From assembly GCA_026392265.1 (NCBI GenBank), contig JAPLCL010000331.1, positions 1 to 6,585 of the forward strand: a stretch of DNA of 6,585 nucleotides, written 5' to 3'. Shown piece by piece: positions 1 to 5,641 of the stretch. Below the pieces are notes generated by a model. That model did no database searches. It was not told where the DNA came from and saw only the letters and a list, made by a program, of their open reading frames with translations. Position numbers and translations under genes: made by a program. How positions within the stretch are numbered: position 1 is the stretch's first letter; every line of letters starts with the position of its first letter. This DNA comes from Actinomycetota bacterium. Its GTDB lineage: Bacteria > Actinomycetota > Thermoleophilia > UBA2241.

Positions 1-333
1 CATGAGCTCGGCGCAGGCGCCGGCGTGATCCAGGTGCGCGTGCGTCAGCACGACAAGGTCGACGTCGCCCGGACCCAGGCCTCGAGCTTCGAGCGCCCTG
101 ACGACGGGCTCGTTCTGCAGCGGCAGGCCGGGGTCGACGACCATCGTGAGCTCGCCGCGCAGCAGCATCGTGTTGGGAAACGTGGTCATGCCGACGATCG
201 GGCGTTCGTCGCGCAGGCGACGATACTGCTCGAAGGCCTCGGGCGAACGGGACTCCGGCAGCACGTCGGTGCGCCCGTCCTCGACGCTGAACACGAAGCG
301 CGCCGTGGGGATGAGGATGTCTACCGTGTACAT
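1..333 (-). CDS. MBL-fold metallohydrolase, N-terminal part (cut by window edge)
   Basis: These are the first 111 residues of a metallo-beta-lactamase-fold hydrolase; the 3' end lies beyond the left edge. The ATG at 333-331 opens a frame that stays open to base 1. The diagnostic feature is the metal-binding motif HxHxDH, seen as T-H-A-H-L-D-H at residues 97-103 (H98, H100, D102, H103), preceded by the usual hydrophobic strand VDLVVLTH. An upstream strand followed by VVDPG (residues 65-69) matches the region before this motif in the superfamily. The family normally binds two metal ions, often zinc, and hydrolyses thioesters, esters, lactones or phosphodiesters; the substrate cannot be told from this fragment. 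No clear Shine-Dalgarno sequence precedes the ATG. An in-frame GTG at 381-379 is possible but lies inside a hairpin and would add unlikely residues. The gene follows the 105-aa gene by 51 nt on the same strand. Membership of the heat-shock transcript is uncertain, because a strong hairpin separates the two genes. Confidence 0.8.
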   Translation of the reverse strand, partial: MYTVDILIPTARFVFSVEDGRTDVLPESRSPEAFEQYRRLRDERPIVGMTTFPNTMLLRGELTMVVDPGLPLQNEPVVRALEARGLGPGDVDLVVLTHAHLDHAGACAELM

Positions 334-360
334 CGAGTGGCGAGGACTGGCCGCGCAGTC

Positions 361-389
361 AGTGAGGCGTGCCTGAGGCACGCCTCACT
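361..389 (-). terminator. Perfect 13-bp hairpin at the end of the 105-aa gene, no U-tract
   Basis: Bases 361-373 and 377-389 are exact reverse complements (AGTGAGGCGTGCC / GGCACGCCTCACT) around a 3-nt loop. The TGA stop codon of the 105-aa gene (387-385) lies in the 5' arm of the transcript hairpin. The transcript continues GACTGCGCGG, so there is no run of U and it is not a canonical intrinsic terminator. It may still be a terminator of the U-less type proposed for actinobacteria, or an mRNA-stabilising or processing structure that sets the level of the downstream hydrolase gene. The symmetry is seen directly; the role is inferred. Confidence 0.6.
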
Positions 390-702
390 CGGGGGCGCGG
401 CCTTCGTCCTCGTCGCGGGCGTAGATGAAATCGACCTTGTCCATATTGAGGAGGATGAAGGGCGCCGTGTCGAGGAGCTCTTTCGTGGCCTTGCTGTAGA
501 TGCGCACCTGGGACAACGTGAGGCGCACGTCGCCGAAGGCGCGGATGTAGTCGGAGGCGCGCCGGGAGCTCGTACGGCTGCCGACGCCGAAGTGCGCGAC
601 CCCGACGATCTTGAACTCGCCGATGTAGGCCACGATCTCGAGCTCCTTGAAGCCCGCATCGTACTGGAGACCCTCGCGTACCGGCGATCCTGCATCTTCC
701 AT
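385..702 (-). CDS. Uncharacterised 105-aa protein, probably beta-rich
   Basis: I do not recognise this protein with confidence. The start is well fixed: ATG at 702-700 has the strong Shine-Dalgarno sequence GGAGGAGG six nucleotides upstream. The protein is soluble, with no signal peptide or membrane segment. It shows alternating hydrophobic stretches (ELEIVAYIGEFKIVGVAHF around residues 20-38, LTLSQVRIYS 61-70, PFILLNMDKVDFIYA 81-95) that look like beta strands. A Ser/Arg-rich stretch (GSRTSSRRASDYIRAFGD, 41-58) sits between the first two, and the tail is acidic (RDEDEGRAPE). The pattern of a strand followed by G-x-x-H, an R-x-S-D-Y segment and a closing hydrophobic strand vaguely recalls small uncharacterised DUF proteins such as DUF6812; this is a memory-based, low-confidence comparison. 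It lies 31 nt after the YtxH-like gene in the tail of the heat-shock operon, so co-expression with clpC is plausible. Function unknown. Confidence 0.75.
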   Translation of the reverse strand: MEDAGSPVREGLQYDAGFKELEIVAYIGEFKIVGVAHFGVGSRTSSRRASDYIRAFGDVRLTLSQVRIYSKATKELLDTAPFILLNMDKVDFIYARDEDEGRAPE

Positions 703-733
703 GTCTTCCTCCTCCGGCTGAACGGCTGGCCGG

Positions 734-952
734 CTAGCCGCGAACCGGCTCCTGCTCCGCTTCGGCGGAGGTCGAGCCGGCCTGCGAACACGGCGTGCCG
801 GCGAAGGCGCTGAGCGAACCGCGCCCCGGGCGCAGCGAAAGCCGCAGACGCGTGAGTGCGGCGCGTCGCGACTCCCCCAGCCGCGGCGCCAGCACCACGC
901 CCAGCGCCGCGCCCGCGGCGCTCCCGTAGATGAAGCTGTTGCGCTTACCCAT
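734..952 (-). CDS. Small YtxH-like protein with one hydrophobic segment
   Basis: This is a 72-residue protein starting at ATG 952-950; a GTG immediately upstream (955-953) is an equally possible start. After a basic N-terminus (MGKRNS) comes a Gly/Ala-rich hydrophobic segment, FIYGSAAGAALGVVLAP (about residues 7-23), followed by R-L-G-E-S-R-R. The layout 'hydrophobic Gly/Ala helix, then A-P-x-x-G-x-x-x-R' is typical of YtxH-type small membrane-associated proteins, whose biochemical role is unknown. The remaining 45 residues are Arg-, Ser- and Ala-rich and low in complexity, and overlap a stem-loop. The gene begins 21 nt after the clpC stop with no visible Shine-Dalgarno sequence, so translation probably depends on coupling to clpC. 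The N-terminal half looks genuinely coding. The C-terminal half could simply be open frame in GC-rich DNA. Confidence 0.55.
   Translation of the reverse strand: MGKRNSFIYGSAAGAALGVVLAPRLGESRRAALTRLRLSLRPGRGSLSAFAGTPCSQAGSTSAEAEQEPVRG
745..780 (-). other. Two-tier stem-loop near the end of the YtxH-like gene
   Basis: Outer arms 745-751 (CCGGCTC) and 774-780 (GAGCCGG) pair exactly. Inner arms 755-760 (CTCCGC) and 765-770 (GCGGAG) also pair exactly, around a 4-nt loop. The tiers are separated by a symmetrical 3x3 mismatch. In the minus-strand transcript the loop reads CGAA; on the plus strand it is the stable C(TTCG)G tetraloop. No T-run follows in either direction. It could attenuate transcription or protect the clpC message from 3' decay. 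It lies in the low-complexity tail of the small gene, before the Shine-Dalgarno sequence of the next gene. Confidence 0.45.
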
Positions 953-973
953 CACCGACTGACTATAGCGAGG

Positions 974-3394
974 CTACTTGGTGAACGCCAGAGAGCCATC
1001 CACGAGGTCCACCTTGACCGTGTCGCCCTCCTCGAACTCGCCGCGCAGCAGGGCGCTCGACAGGGGGTTCTCGACAAGGCGCTGGATGGCGCGCTTGAGC
1101 TGGCGGGCACCGTATTCGGCGTCGTAGCCCTGCTCCACCACGTACTCCTCGGCGGCCGCGCTCACCTCGAGCACCATGCCTTGGCCCTTGACCAGCTCGC
1201 GCAGATGCGTGAGCAACAGGTCGACGACCTGGGTGAGCTGCTCACGGCTGAGGGGATCGAAGACGATGATCTCGTCGACCCGGTTGAGGAACTCCGGGCG
1301 AAAGGCCTTGCGCAGCTCGTCGAGCAAGCGTTTCTCCATGGCGTCGTGGCCCAGCTCGTCGCCCTCGGCGGCAAAACCGAGCCGCTGCTTGCATATCACG
1401 CTACCGCCGAGGTTGCTGGTCATGATCACGACGGTGTTCTTGAAATCGACCGTACGGCCCTTGCCGTCGGTAAGACGGCCGTCGTCGAGGATCTGCAGCA
1501 GGGCGTTGAACACGTCCGGGTGCGCCTTCTCGATCTCGTCGAAGAGGACGACGCTGTACGGGCGGCGGCGGACCTGCTCGGTGAGCTGGCCGCCCTCGTC
1601 GTAGCCCACGTAGCCGGGCGGCGCCCCGGTGAGACGAGACACGGTGTGCTTCTCCATGTACTCACTCATGTCGAGGCGGATCAGCGCCGCCTCGTCGTCG
1701 AAGAGGAACTCGGCGAGGGCGCGCGCCAGCTCCGTCTTCCCCACGCCCGTGGGGCCGAGGAAGATGAACGAGCCGATGGGCCGCTTGGGGTCCTTGAGGC
1801 CGGCGCGCGCGCGGCGCACGGCTTCGCTGACCGCCGCCACCGCGCGCTCCTGGCCGATGACCCGGCCGTGCAGGTTCGCCTCCATGGCAAGCAGCTTGTC
1901 GGCCTCCTCCTGCAGCATGCGCTGCACCGGGATGCCGGTCCACTTGCTGACCAGCGCCGCGATGTCGTCGGCGTCCACCGTGGCGTCGGCGATGCCCTTG
2001 TCGGCAAGCCAGGCATCCTTGGCCGTCACGAACGTAGCCTGGATCTTGACGCTCTGATCCTTGAGCTGGGCGGCGCGCTCGTAGTCCTGCGCCTGCACGG
2101 CGGCGGCGCCCTCGCGCGTCAGCTCCTGCAGTTTGAGCTCCATGTCGCGCAGGTCGGGCGGCAGCATCGTCGCCTCGATGCGCAGCTTGCTGGCCGCCTC
2201 GTCGAGCAGGTCGATGGCCTTGTCGGGCAGAAAGCGGTCGCTGATGTAGCGGTCGCTGAGGTGAGCCGCCTCACGGATCGCGGCGTCGGTGATGCTCACC
2301 TTGTGGTGGGCCTCGTACTTGTCGCGCAGGCCCAGCAAGATGGCGACGGTCTCCTCCACGGTGGGCTCGCCCACGATGATGGGCTGGAAGCGGCGCTCGA
2401 GGGCCGCGTCCTTCTCGATATGGGCGCGATACTCGTCGAGCGTCGTCGCGCCCACGCACTGCAGCTCGCCGCGGGCGAGCATCGGCTTCATCATGTTGGA
2501 GGCGTCGATGGCGCCCTCAGCGGCGCCGGCGCCCACCACGGTGTGCAGCTCGTCGATGAACAGCACGACGTCTTTGGAGCGCTGGATCTCGTCGAGGGCA
2601 CCCTTGAGACGCTCTTCGAACTCGCCGCGGTACTTGGAGCCGGCGACCATGGCGCCGAGATCGAGCGCCAGGACGCGCCGGCCGCGCAGCAGCTCCGGCA
2701 CGTCGGCGTTCACGATCTTCTGCGCCAGCCCGTCGGCGATGGCCGTCTTGCCCACCCCGGGCTCGCCGATGAGCACCGGGTTGTTCTTGGTGCGGCGGCT
2801 GAGGATCTGGATCACGCGCTTGATCTCCTCGTCGCGGCCGATGACCGGGTCGAGCCTGCCCTCCCGCGCCATGGCCGTCAGATCGCGCGTGTATTTCTTC
2901 AGCATGCTCTCGCCGCTGGCGCTGGCCTCGTAGTCGGTGCCGGTGGCGCGCACTTGAGCGAGCGCGCTGCGCAGGCGCTCCTCGCTCATGCCTACATCGC
3001 GCAGGATGGCGCTGCCCGGGCCCTCACCCTCGAGAAAGACGCCGAGCAGCAGATGCTCGGTGCCGACGAACTCGTCGCCCAGCTTCTGCGCCTCTTGCAC
3101 GGCGAGGTCGACGGCCGCTTTGGCGCGCGGCGTCATGTAAAGCATCTCGTCAGGGCCCGACGGGCCGCTCGTGCCCACGGGCTGGTTCTGCGCCATCTGA
3201 CTGGCGCGCGTCATCACGGCGCCCTTGTCGATACCGAGCACGTTGAGGATCTGCTCGATGACGCCGCCGGGCAGGCTGAGCACGCCGATCAGCAGGTGCT
3301 CGGTGCCCAGCACGTTGCCGGGCCCGCGGCGCACGACGCCCTGCGCGGTCTCGATGGCCTCGCGGGCTCGTTCGGAGAACTTGTTCACATCCAT
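974..3394 (-). CDS. clpC: ClpC-type Hsp100 AAA+ ATPase
   Basis: This is a cytoplasmic unfoldase that threads proteins through its hexameric pore into ClpP, or disaggregates them. At 806 residues it is close to the usual ClpC length of about 810-850. Two Clp N repeats fill residues 1-150, the second beginning at M-T-P-R-A-K. The first AAA+ domain has Walker A GEPGVGKT (210-217), Walker B VVLFIDE (276-282), pore loop KYRG (254-257) and Arg finger region R334/R335. The second has Walker A GPTGVGKT (547-554), Walker B VVLFDE (615-620), pore loop GYVG (594-597), R705 in FLNRVDE and sensor-2 GARQLKR (762-768). The middle domain is short (about 415-462) and contains a UVR-like motif, DYERAAQLKDQ. 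That, and the ClpP-docking tripeptide LGF (672-674), separate it from ClpB, which has a much longer middle domain and lacks the tripeptide. ATG 3394 follows a weak AAGG. It lies 34 nt after hspR, so HspR control is likely. No defect is seen. Confidence 0.95.
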   Translation of the reverse strand: MDVNKFSERAREAIETAQGVVRRGPGNVLGTEHLLIGVLSLPGGVIEQILNVLGIDKGAVMTRASQMAQNQPVGTSGPSGPDEMLYMTPRAKAAVDLAVQEAQKLGDEFVGTEHLLLGVFLEGEGPGSAILRDVGMSEERLRSALAQVRATGTDYEASASGESMLKKYTRDLTAMAREGRLDPVIGRDEEIKRVIQILSRRTKNNPVLIGEPGVGKTAIADGLAQKIVNADVPELLRGRRVLALDLGAMVAGSKYRGEFEERLKGALDEIQRSKDVVLFIDELHTVVGAGAAEGAIDASNMMKPMLARGELQCVGATTLDEYRAHIEKDAALERRFQPIIVGEPTVEETVAILLGLRDKYEAHHKVSITDAAIREAAHLSDRYISDRFLPDKAIDLLDEAASKLRIEATMLPPDLRDMELKLQELTREGAAAVQAQDYERAAQLKDQSVKIQATFVTAKDAWLADKGIADATVDADDIAALVSKWTGIPVQRMLQEEADKLLAMEANLHGRVIGQERAVAAVSEAVRRARAGLKDPKRPIGSFIFLGPTGVGKTELARALAEFLFDDEAALIRLDMSEYMEKHTVSRLTGAPPGYVGYDEGGQLTEQVRRRPYSVVLFDEIEKAHPDVFNALLQILDDGRLTDGKGRTVDFKNTVVIMTSNLGGSVICKQRLGFAAEGDELGHDAMEKRLLDELRKAFRPEFLNRVDEIIVFDPLSREQLTQVVDLLLTHLRELVKGQGMVLEVSAAAEEYVVEQGYDAEYGARQLKRAIQRLVENPLSSALLRGEFEEGDTVKVDLVDGSLAFTK

Positions 3395-3416
3395 GAAGTA
3401 CCTTGCCTTGGTCGTT

Positions 3417-3430
3417 GACCCGAGAGGGTC
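3417..3430 (-). other. Small hairpin over the hspR stop, before clpC
   Basis: GACCC (3417-3421) and GGGTC (3426-3430) form a 5-bp stem with a 4-nt loop. It overlaps the hspR stop codon (3431-3429) and sits in the 34-nt spacer before clpC. It is short and could occur by chance. If real, it might modulate coupling between hspR and clpC. Confidence 0.25.
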
Positions 3431-3839
3431 AGATCCGCCGGCGCCGGCGGCCGAGCGGCACGATCTGCGTGTGGCTCACCGGCACCAGCTCGAAGCGGTG
3501 GGAGCGCTCGACGCGCTCGATCTCGCGATGCATCGCGACAGCGGCCTCCTCGAGCCGCGCCTGCAGGCGTTGGACCTCGGCGGCCATGGCGTTGATCTGC
3601 TCTTCCATGGCCAGCACCCGTCCCACCCCGGCCAGGTTCAGCCCCAGCTCGGTGAGCTGCTGGATGCGCTGCAGCCGCTCCACGTCGCGTTGCGAGTAGC
3701 GGCGCGTGTTCTTGGCCGTGCGCTGCGGGCGCACCAGCCCGCGCCGCTCGTACATGCGCAGCGTCTGCGGGTGCATCTCGGCAAGCTCGGCGGCCACCGA
3801 GATCATGAAGAGTGCCCTGTCGTCGTCCTGCTGCGTCAT
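3429..3839 (-). CDS. hspR: HspR, MerR-family heat-shock repressor
   Basis: HspR represses dnaK operons in actinobacteria by binding HAIR inverted repeats, with DnaK acting as co-repressor. The 136-residue protein begins with an acidic stretch. Residues about 10-75 form a winged helix-turn-helix of MerR type: ISVAAELAEMHPQTLRMYER is the recognition region, followed by RGLVRP, RRYSQRDVERL and LGLNLAGV. The words HPQTLR.YER.GLV.P, RRYS..D and NLAG closely match known HspR proteins. A coiled coil (about 78-112, MEEQINAMAAEVQRLQARLEE) probably dimerises it. The tail ends in five consecutive arginines (RRRRRI), more basic than I would expect. GTG at 3842-3840 directly precedes ATG at 3839-3837. GAGG, seven bases before the ATG, favours the ATG. 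The gene lies 17 nt after dnaJ and 34 nt before clpC, which fits a self-limiting operon. Confidence 0.93.
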   Translation of the reverse strand: MTQQDDDRALFMISVAAELAEMHPQTLRMYERRGLVRPQRTAKNTRRYSQRDVERLQRIQQLTELGLNLAGVGRVLAMEEQINAMAAEVQRLQARLEEAAVAMHREIERVERSHRFELVPVSHTQIVPLGRRRRRI

Positions 3840-3856
3840 CACTCAGCCTCGCGGCC

Positions 3857-4981
3857 TCAGCCCAGCACCGCGGCTCGTGGATCGGGCAGGGTGGCGCCCA
3901 GCTTCTCAAAGAGCTGCTTCTGCTCTTTGGTCAGCTTGTCCGGCACCTGCACGTGCAGCCGCACGTGGAGGTCGCCGTGGCCGCCTTTGAGCTTGGGAGC
4001 GCCCTTGCCGCGCACGCGGAACGTACGCCCGTCCTGGCTGCCGGCCGGGACCTTGAGGGCCACGCGGCCGCCACCGGGGGTGGGGATCTTGACGCTCGTC
4101 CCCAGCGCCGCCTCGGAGATCGTCACCGGGACCTCAAGCACCACGTCGTCGCCGCGGCGTTCGAACAGCTCGTCGGGCTCCACGCCGACCCTCACGAAGA
4201 GGTCGCCGGACGGCCCGCCGCGCAGGCCTGCCTCACCCTTGCCTTTGATACGGATCTTGCTGCCGTCCTTGACGCCCGCAGGGATCTTGACGGCATAGCG
4301 CTTGGTCTTGTGCTGCACGCCGTTGCCGCCGCAGCCCGGGCACGGCTGCTCGATGATCGTGCCGTTGCCATGACACTGCGGGCAGGCCTGCGGCATCGCG
4401 AAACCGCCGAGATTGCGGGCGATCGAGCCGCGGCCCTGACACTGGGGGCATACCTTGGGCGTCGTGCCGGGCTTGGCGCCGCTGCCGTGGCAGGTGTCGC
4501 AGGTGTCGGGTTGGTCGACGGGCACGCGCGCGGTGACGCCGTGCAGCGAGTCGTCGAACGACACCGTGACGTCGACCTGCAGGTCGTCGCCGCGCGCGGC
4601 CGCCTTGCGGCGACCGCGCCCGCCGGCGGCTCCGCCGCCGAAGAGGTTGCCGAGGATGTCGCCGAGGTCGCCCATGTCGAACTGGGCGCCACCCTGCCCG
4701 AACATGCTGGGGTCGAAGCCCTGACCGCCGGCGCCCGGGCGAAAGCCGCCGGCGCCCGGGCCGAAGGCCCCGAGCCGGCTCAGCTCGTCGTACTGCTTGC
4801 GTTTCTCCGCGTCGGAGAGGGTCTCGTTGGCCTCGCTGATCTCCTTGAACCTCTCCTCGGCGCGCTTGTCGCCGGGGTTCTTGTCGGGGTGGTACTCCCT
4901 GGCGAGCTTGCGAAAGGCCTTCTTGATGTCGTCCTGTGAGGCGTTCTTGGGCACCCCGAGCGTCTGATAGTAGTCGCTCAT
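3857..4981 (-). CDS. dnaJ: DnaJ (Hsp40) co-chaperone, type I
   Basis: DnaJ delivers unfolded clients to DnaK and stimulates its ATPase. All type I domains are present in 374 residues. The J domain (about 1-66) carries the essential HPD at residues 31-33. A Gly/Phe-rich linker covers about 71-129. The zinc-binding region has four CxxCxGxG-type repeats: C161/C164, C178/C181, C200/C203 and C214/C217, all cysteines intact. The two beta-barrel substrate-binding domains follow to about residue 345, then a short C-terminal helix. Lys and Arg around residues 20-28 (IKKAFRKLAREY) form the usual DnaK-contacting helix II. The start ATG is one nucleotide after the grpE stop (TGA-G-ATG), a textbook arrangement for translational coupling. 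In the Gly/Phe linker a 16-bp direct repeat encodes a duplicated PGAGG. In organisms with two dnaJ genes this would be the operon-linked copy; from this window I cannot say whether another exists. Confidence 0.97.
   Translation of the reverse strand: MSDYYQTLGVPKNASQDDIKKAFRKLAREYHPDKNPGDKRAEERFKEISEANETLSDAEKRKQYDELSRLGAFGPGAGGFRPGAGGQGFDPSMFGQGGAQFDMGDLGDILGNLFGGGAAGGRGRRKAAARGDDLQVDVTVSFDDSLHGVTARVPVDQPDTCDTCHGSGAKPGTTPKVCPQCQGRGSIARNLGGFAMPQACPQCHGNGTIIEQPCPGCGGNGVQHKTKRYAVKIPAGVKDGSKIRIKGKGEAGLRGGPSGDLFVRVGVEPDELFERRGDDVVLEVPVTISEAALGTSVKIPTPGGGRVALKVPAGSQDGRTFRVRGKGAPKLKGGHGDLHVRLHVQVPDKLTKEQKQLFEKLGATLPDPRAAVLG
4725..4761. repeat. 16-bp direct repeat in the dnaJ Gly/Phe linker
   Basis: CCGCCGGCGCCCGGGC occurs at 4725-4740 and again at 4746-4761. 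The period is 21 nt, exactly seven codons, so the frame is kept and the linker carries two copies of a PGAGG unit. It looks like a small in-frame tandem duplication in a flexible region, where length changes are usually tolerated. Confidence 0.7.
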
Positions 4982-4982
4982 C

Positions 4983-5546
4983 TCAGCTCGACACGATGAC
5001 CTTGGCCGGGCGCAGAAGCCTGCCGTGCAGCAGGTAGCCGCGCTCCAGGACCTGGAGCACCGTGCCTTCCTCGAAGTCGGGTGAGGCCTGCGTAAGCACC
5101 GCCTCGTGCACGTTGGGGTCGAAGACCGTGCCCGGCTCGACCTGCACCTCGTCGAGGCCGTGGCCCTCGAGCGTGGCGTGCAACTGCCCGGCGACGAGCT
5201 CGAGGCCGGCGATCAGCTGGCCCTCCTCGTGCCGGGCCGCGGCGTCGAGCGCCCGGGCCATGTTGTCCATGACCGGGAGCAAGGACTCGACGACGGTCTC
5301 GGCGGCGCGCAGGCGGTGCTGCTCGGCGTCGCGCTGGACGCGCTTACGGTAGTTGTCGAACTCCGCCTGCAGGCGCCGCAGATGGTCGAGATAGCCGTCG
5401 CAGTCGGCGGCCAGCTTGGCGATCTCGCCGTCCAGAGCAGAGGCGTCGCCCGACGACGCGACCTCGGGGGCGGCCTCGTCAGGTACCGCCTTGGGCCGCG
5501 CGGCGCGGCGCTTGCCGTCGTCCTTCGTGTGCTTCTTGTCCGTCAT
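4983..5546 (-). CDS. grpE: GrpE nucleotide-exchange factor
   Basis: GrpE releases ADP from DnaK and so resets the Hsp70 cycle. I chose the ATG at 5546-5544, which gives 187 residues, the normal size; GAGG and, further up, AGGAG precede it. The N-terminus is charged and disordered (MTDKKHTKDDGKRR). Residues about 36-100 form the long dimeric helix (LDHLRRLQAEFDNYRKRVQRDAE), followed by LLPVMDNMARALD. The C-terminal beta-wing that contacts DnaK carries FDPNVHEAV (142-150) and the family signature VLQVLERGYLLHGRLLRPAKVIV (163-185, shown whole only as landmarks Y171, H174, R176, R179, P180). The frame stays open upstream to a TTG at 5645-5643 that overlaps the hsp20 stop. That 33-residue extension is Arg/Gly/Ala-rich, is encoded by the hairpin spacer, and is probably not translated. 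Confidence 0.95.
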   Translation of the reverse strand: MTDKKHTKDDGKRRAARPKAVPDEAAPEVASSGDASALDGEIAKLAADCDGYLDHLRRLQAEFDNYRKRVQRDAEQHRLRAAETVVESLLPVMDNMARALDAAARHEEGQLIAGLELVAGQLHATLEGHGLDEVQVEPGTVFDPNVHEAVLTQASPDFEEGTVLQVLERGYLLHGRLLRPAKVIVSS

Positions 5547-5570
5547 GTGCCTCGTGTGCTCCTGTGTCTC

Positions 5571-5585
5571 GCCGGCTCCGCCGGC
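5571..5585 (-). other. Second, smaller hairpin in the hsp20-grpE spacer
   Basis: GCCGGC (5571-5576) and GCCGGC (5580-5585) pair around a 3-nt loop. It lies 24 nt upstream of the grpE start codon and next to the AGGAG. It is all G and C in the stem, so it may fold stably next to the ribosome-binding region. Confidence 0.4.
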
Positions 5586-5601
5586 CGGCTCGGCCTGGCC
5601 G

Positions 5602-5627
5602 CGGCGCGGCGCCGAAGCGCCGCGCCG
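5602..5627 (-). promoter_or_regulatory. UUCG-capped 11-bp hairpin between hsp20 and grpE
   Basis: Bases 5602-5612 and 5617-5627 pair perfectly (11 of 11, all G/C pairs). In the minus-strand transcript the loop is UUCG closed by a C-G pair, the well-known extra-stable tetraloop. The structure starts 14 nt after the hsp20 stop. No U-run follows, so a classical terminator is unlikely. Structures of this kind often protect an upstream message from 3' exonucleases or mark a processing site, which would let dnaK-hsp20 mRNA accumulate above grpE-dnaJ-hspR-clpC mRNA. The fold is seen in sequence; the role is inferred. Confidence 0.6.
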
Positions 5628-5641
5628 GTCCCGTCTTGCCG

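Noticed and set aside
723..740. An 18-nt near-palindrome over the stop of the YtxH-like gene as an operator
   Set aside because: It has one mismatch and no spacer, and is made of CCGG/GGCC words common in this GC-rich DNA. It matches no operator I know.
25..813. A 262-codon plus-strand open frame at the left end
   Set aside because: It runs antisense across three minus-strand genes, one with a metallohydrolase motif and one with a strong ribosome-binding site. Its product has no recognisable motif.
974..3394. ClpB as the identity of the large AAA+ protein
   Set aside because: The position next to hspR suggested ClpB, but the middle domain is about 50 residues instead of over 100, a UVR-like motif is present, and LGF fits a ClpP-docking loop.
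1181..3418. A 745-codon open frame on the plus strand opposite clpC
   Set aside because: Its product is rich in Leu, Ala, Val, Arg, His and Asp with no recognisable domain. It lies exactly antisense to a clear clpC. Long antisense frames are expected in GC-rich coding DNA.
3812..4939. A 375-codon plus-strand open frame opposite dnaJ
   Set aside because: It is the antisense shadow of dnaJ, whose HPD motif and all eight zinc cysteines are intact.
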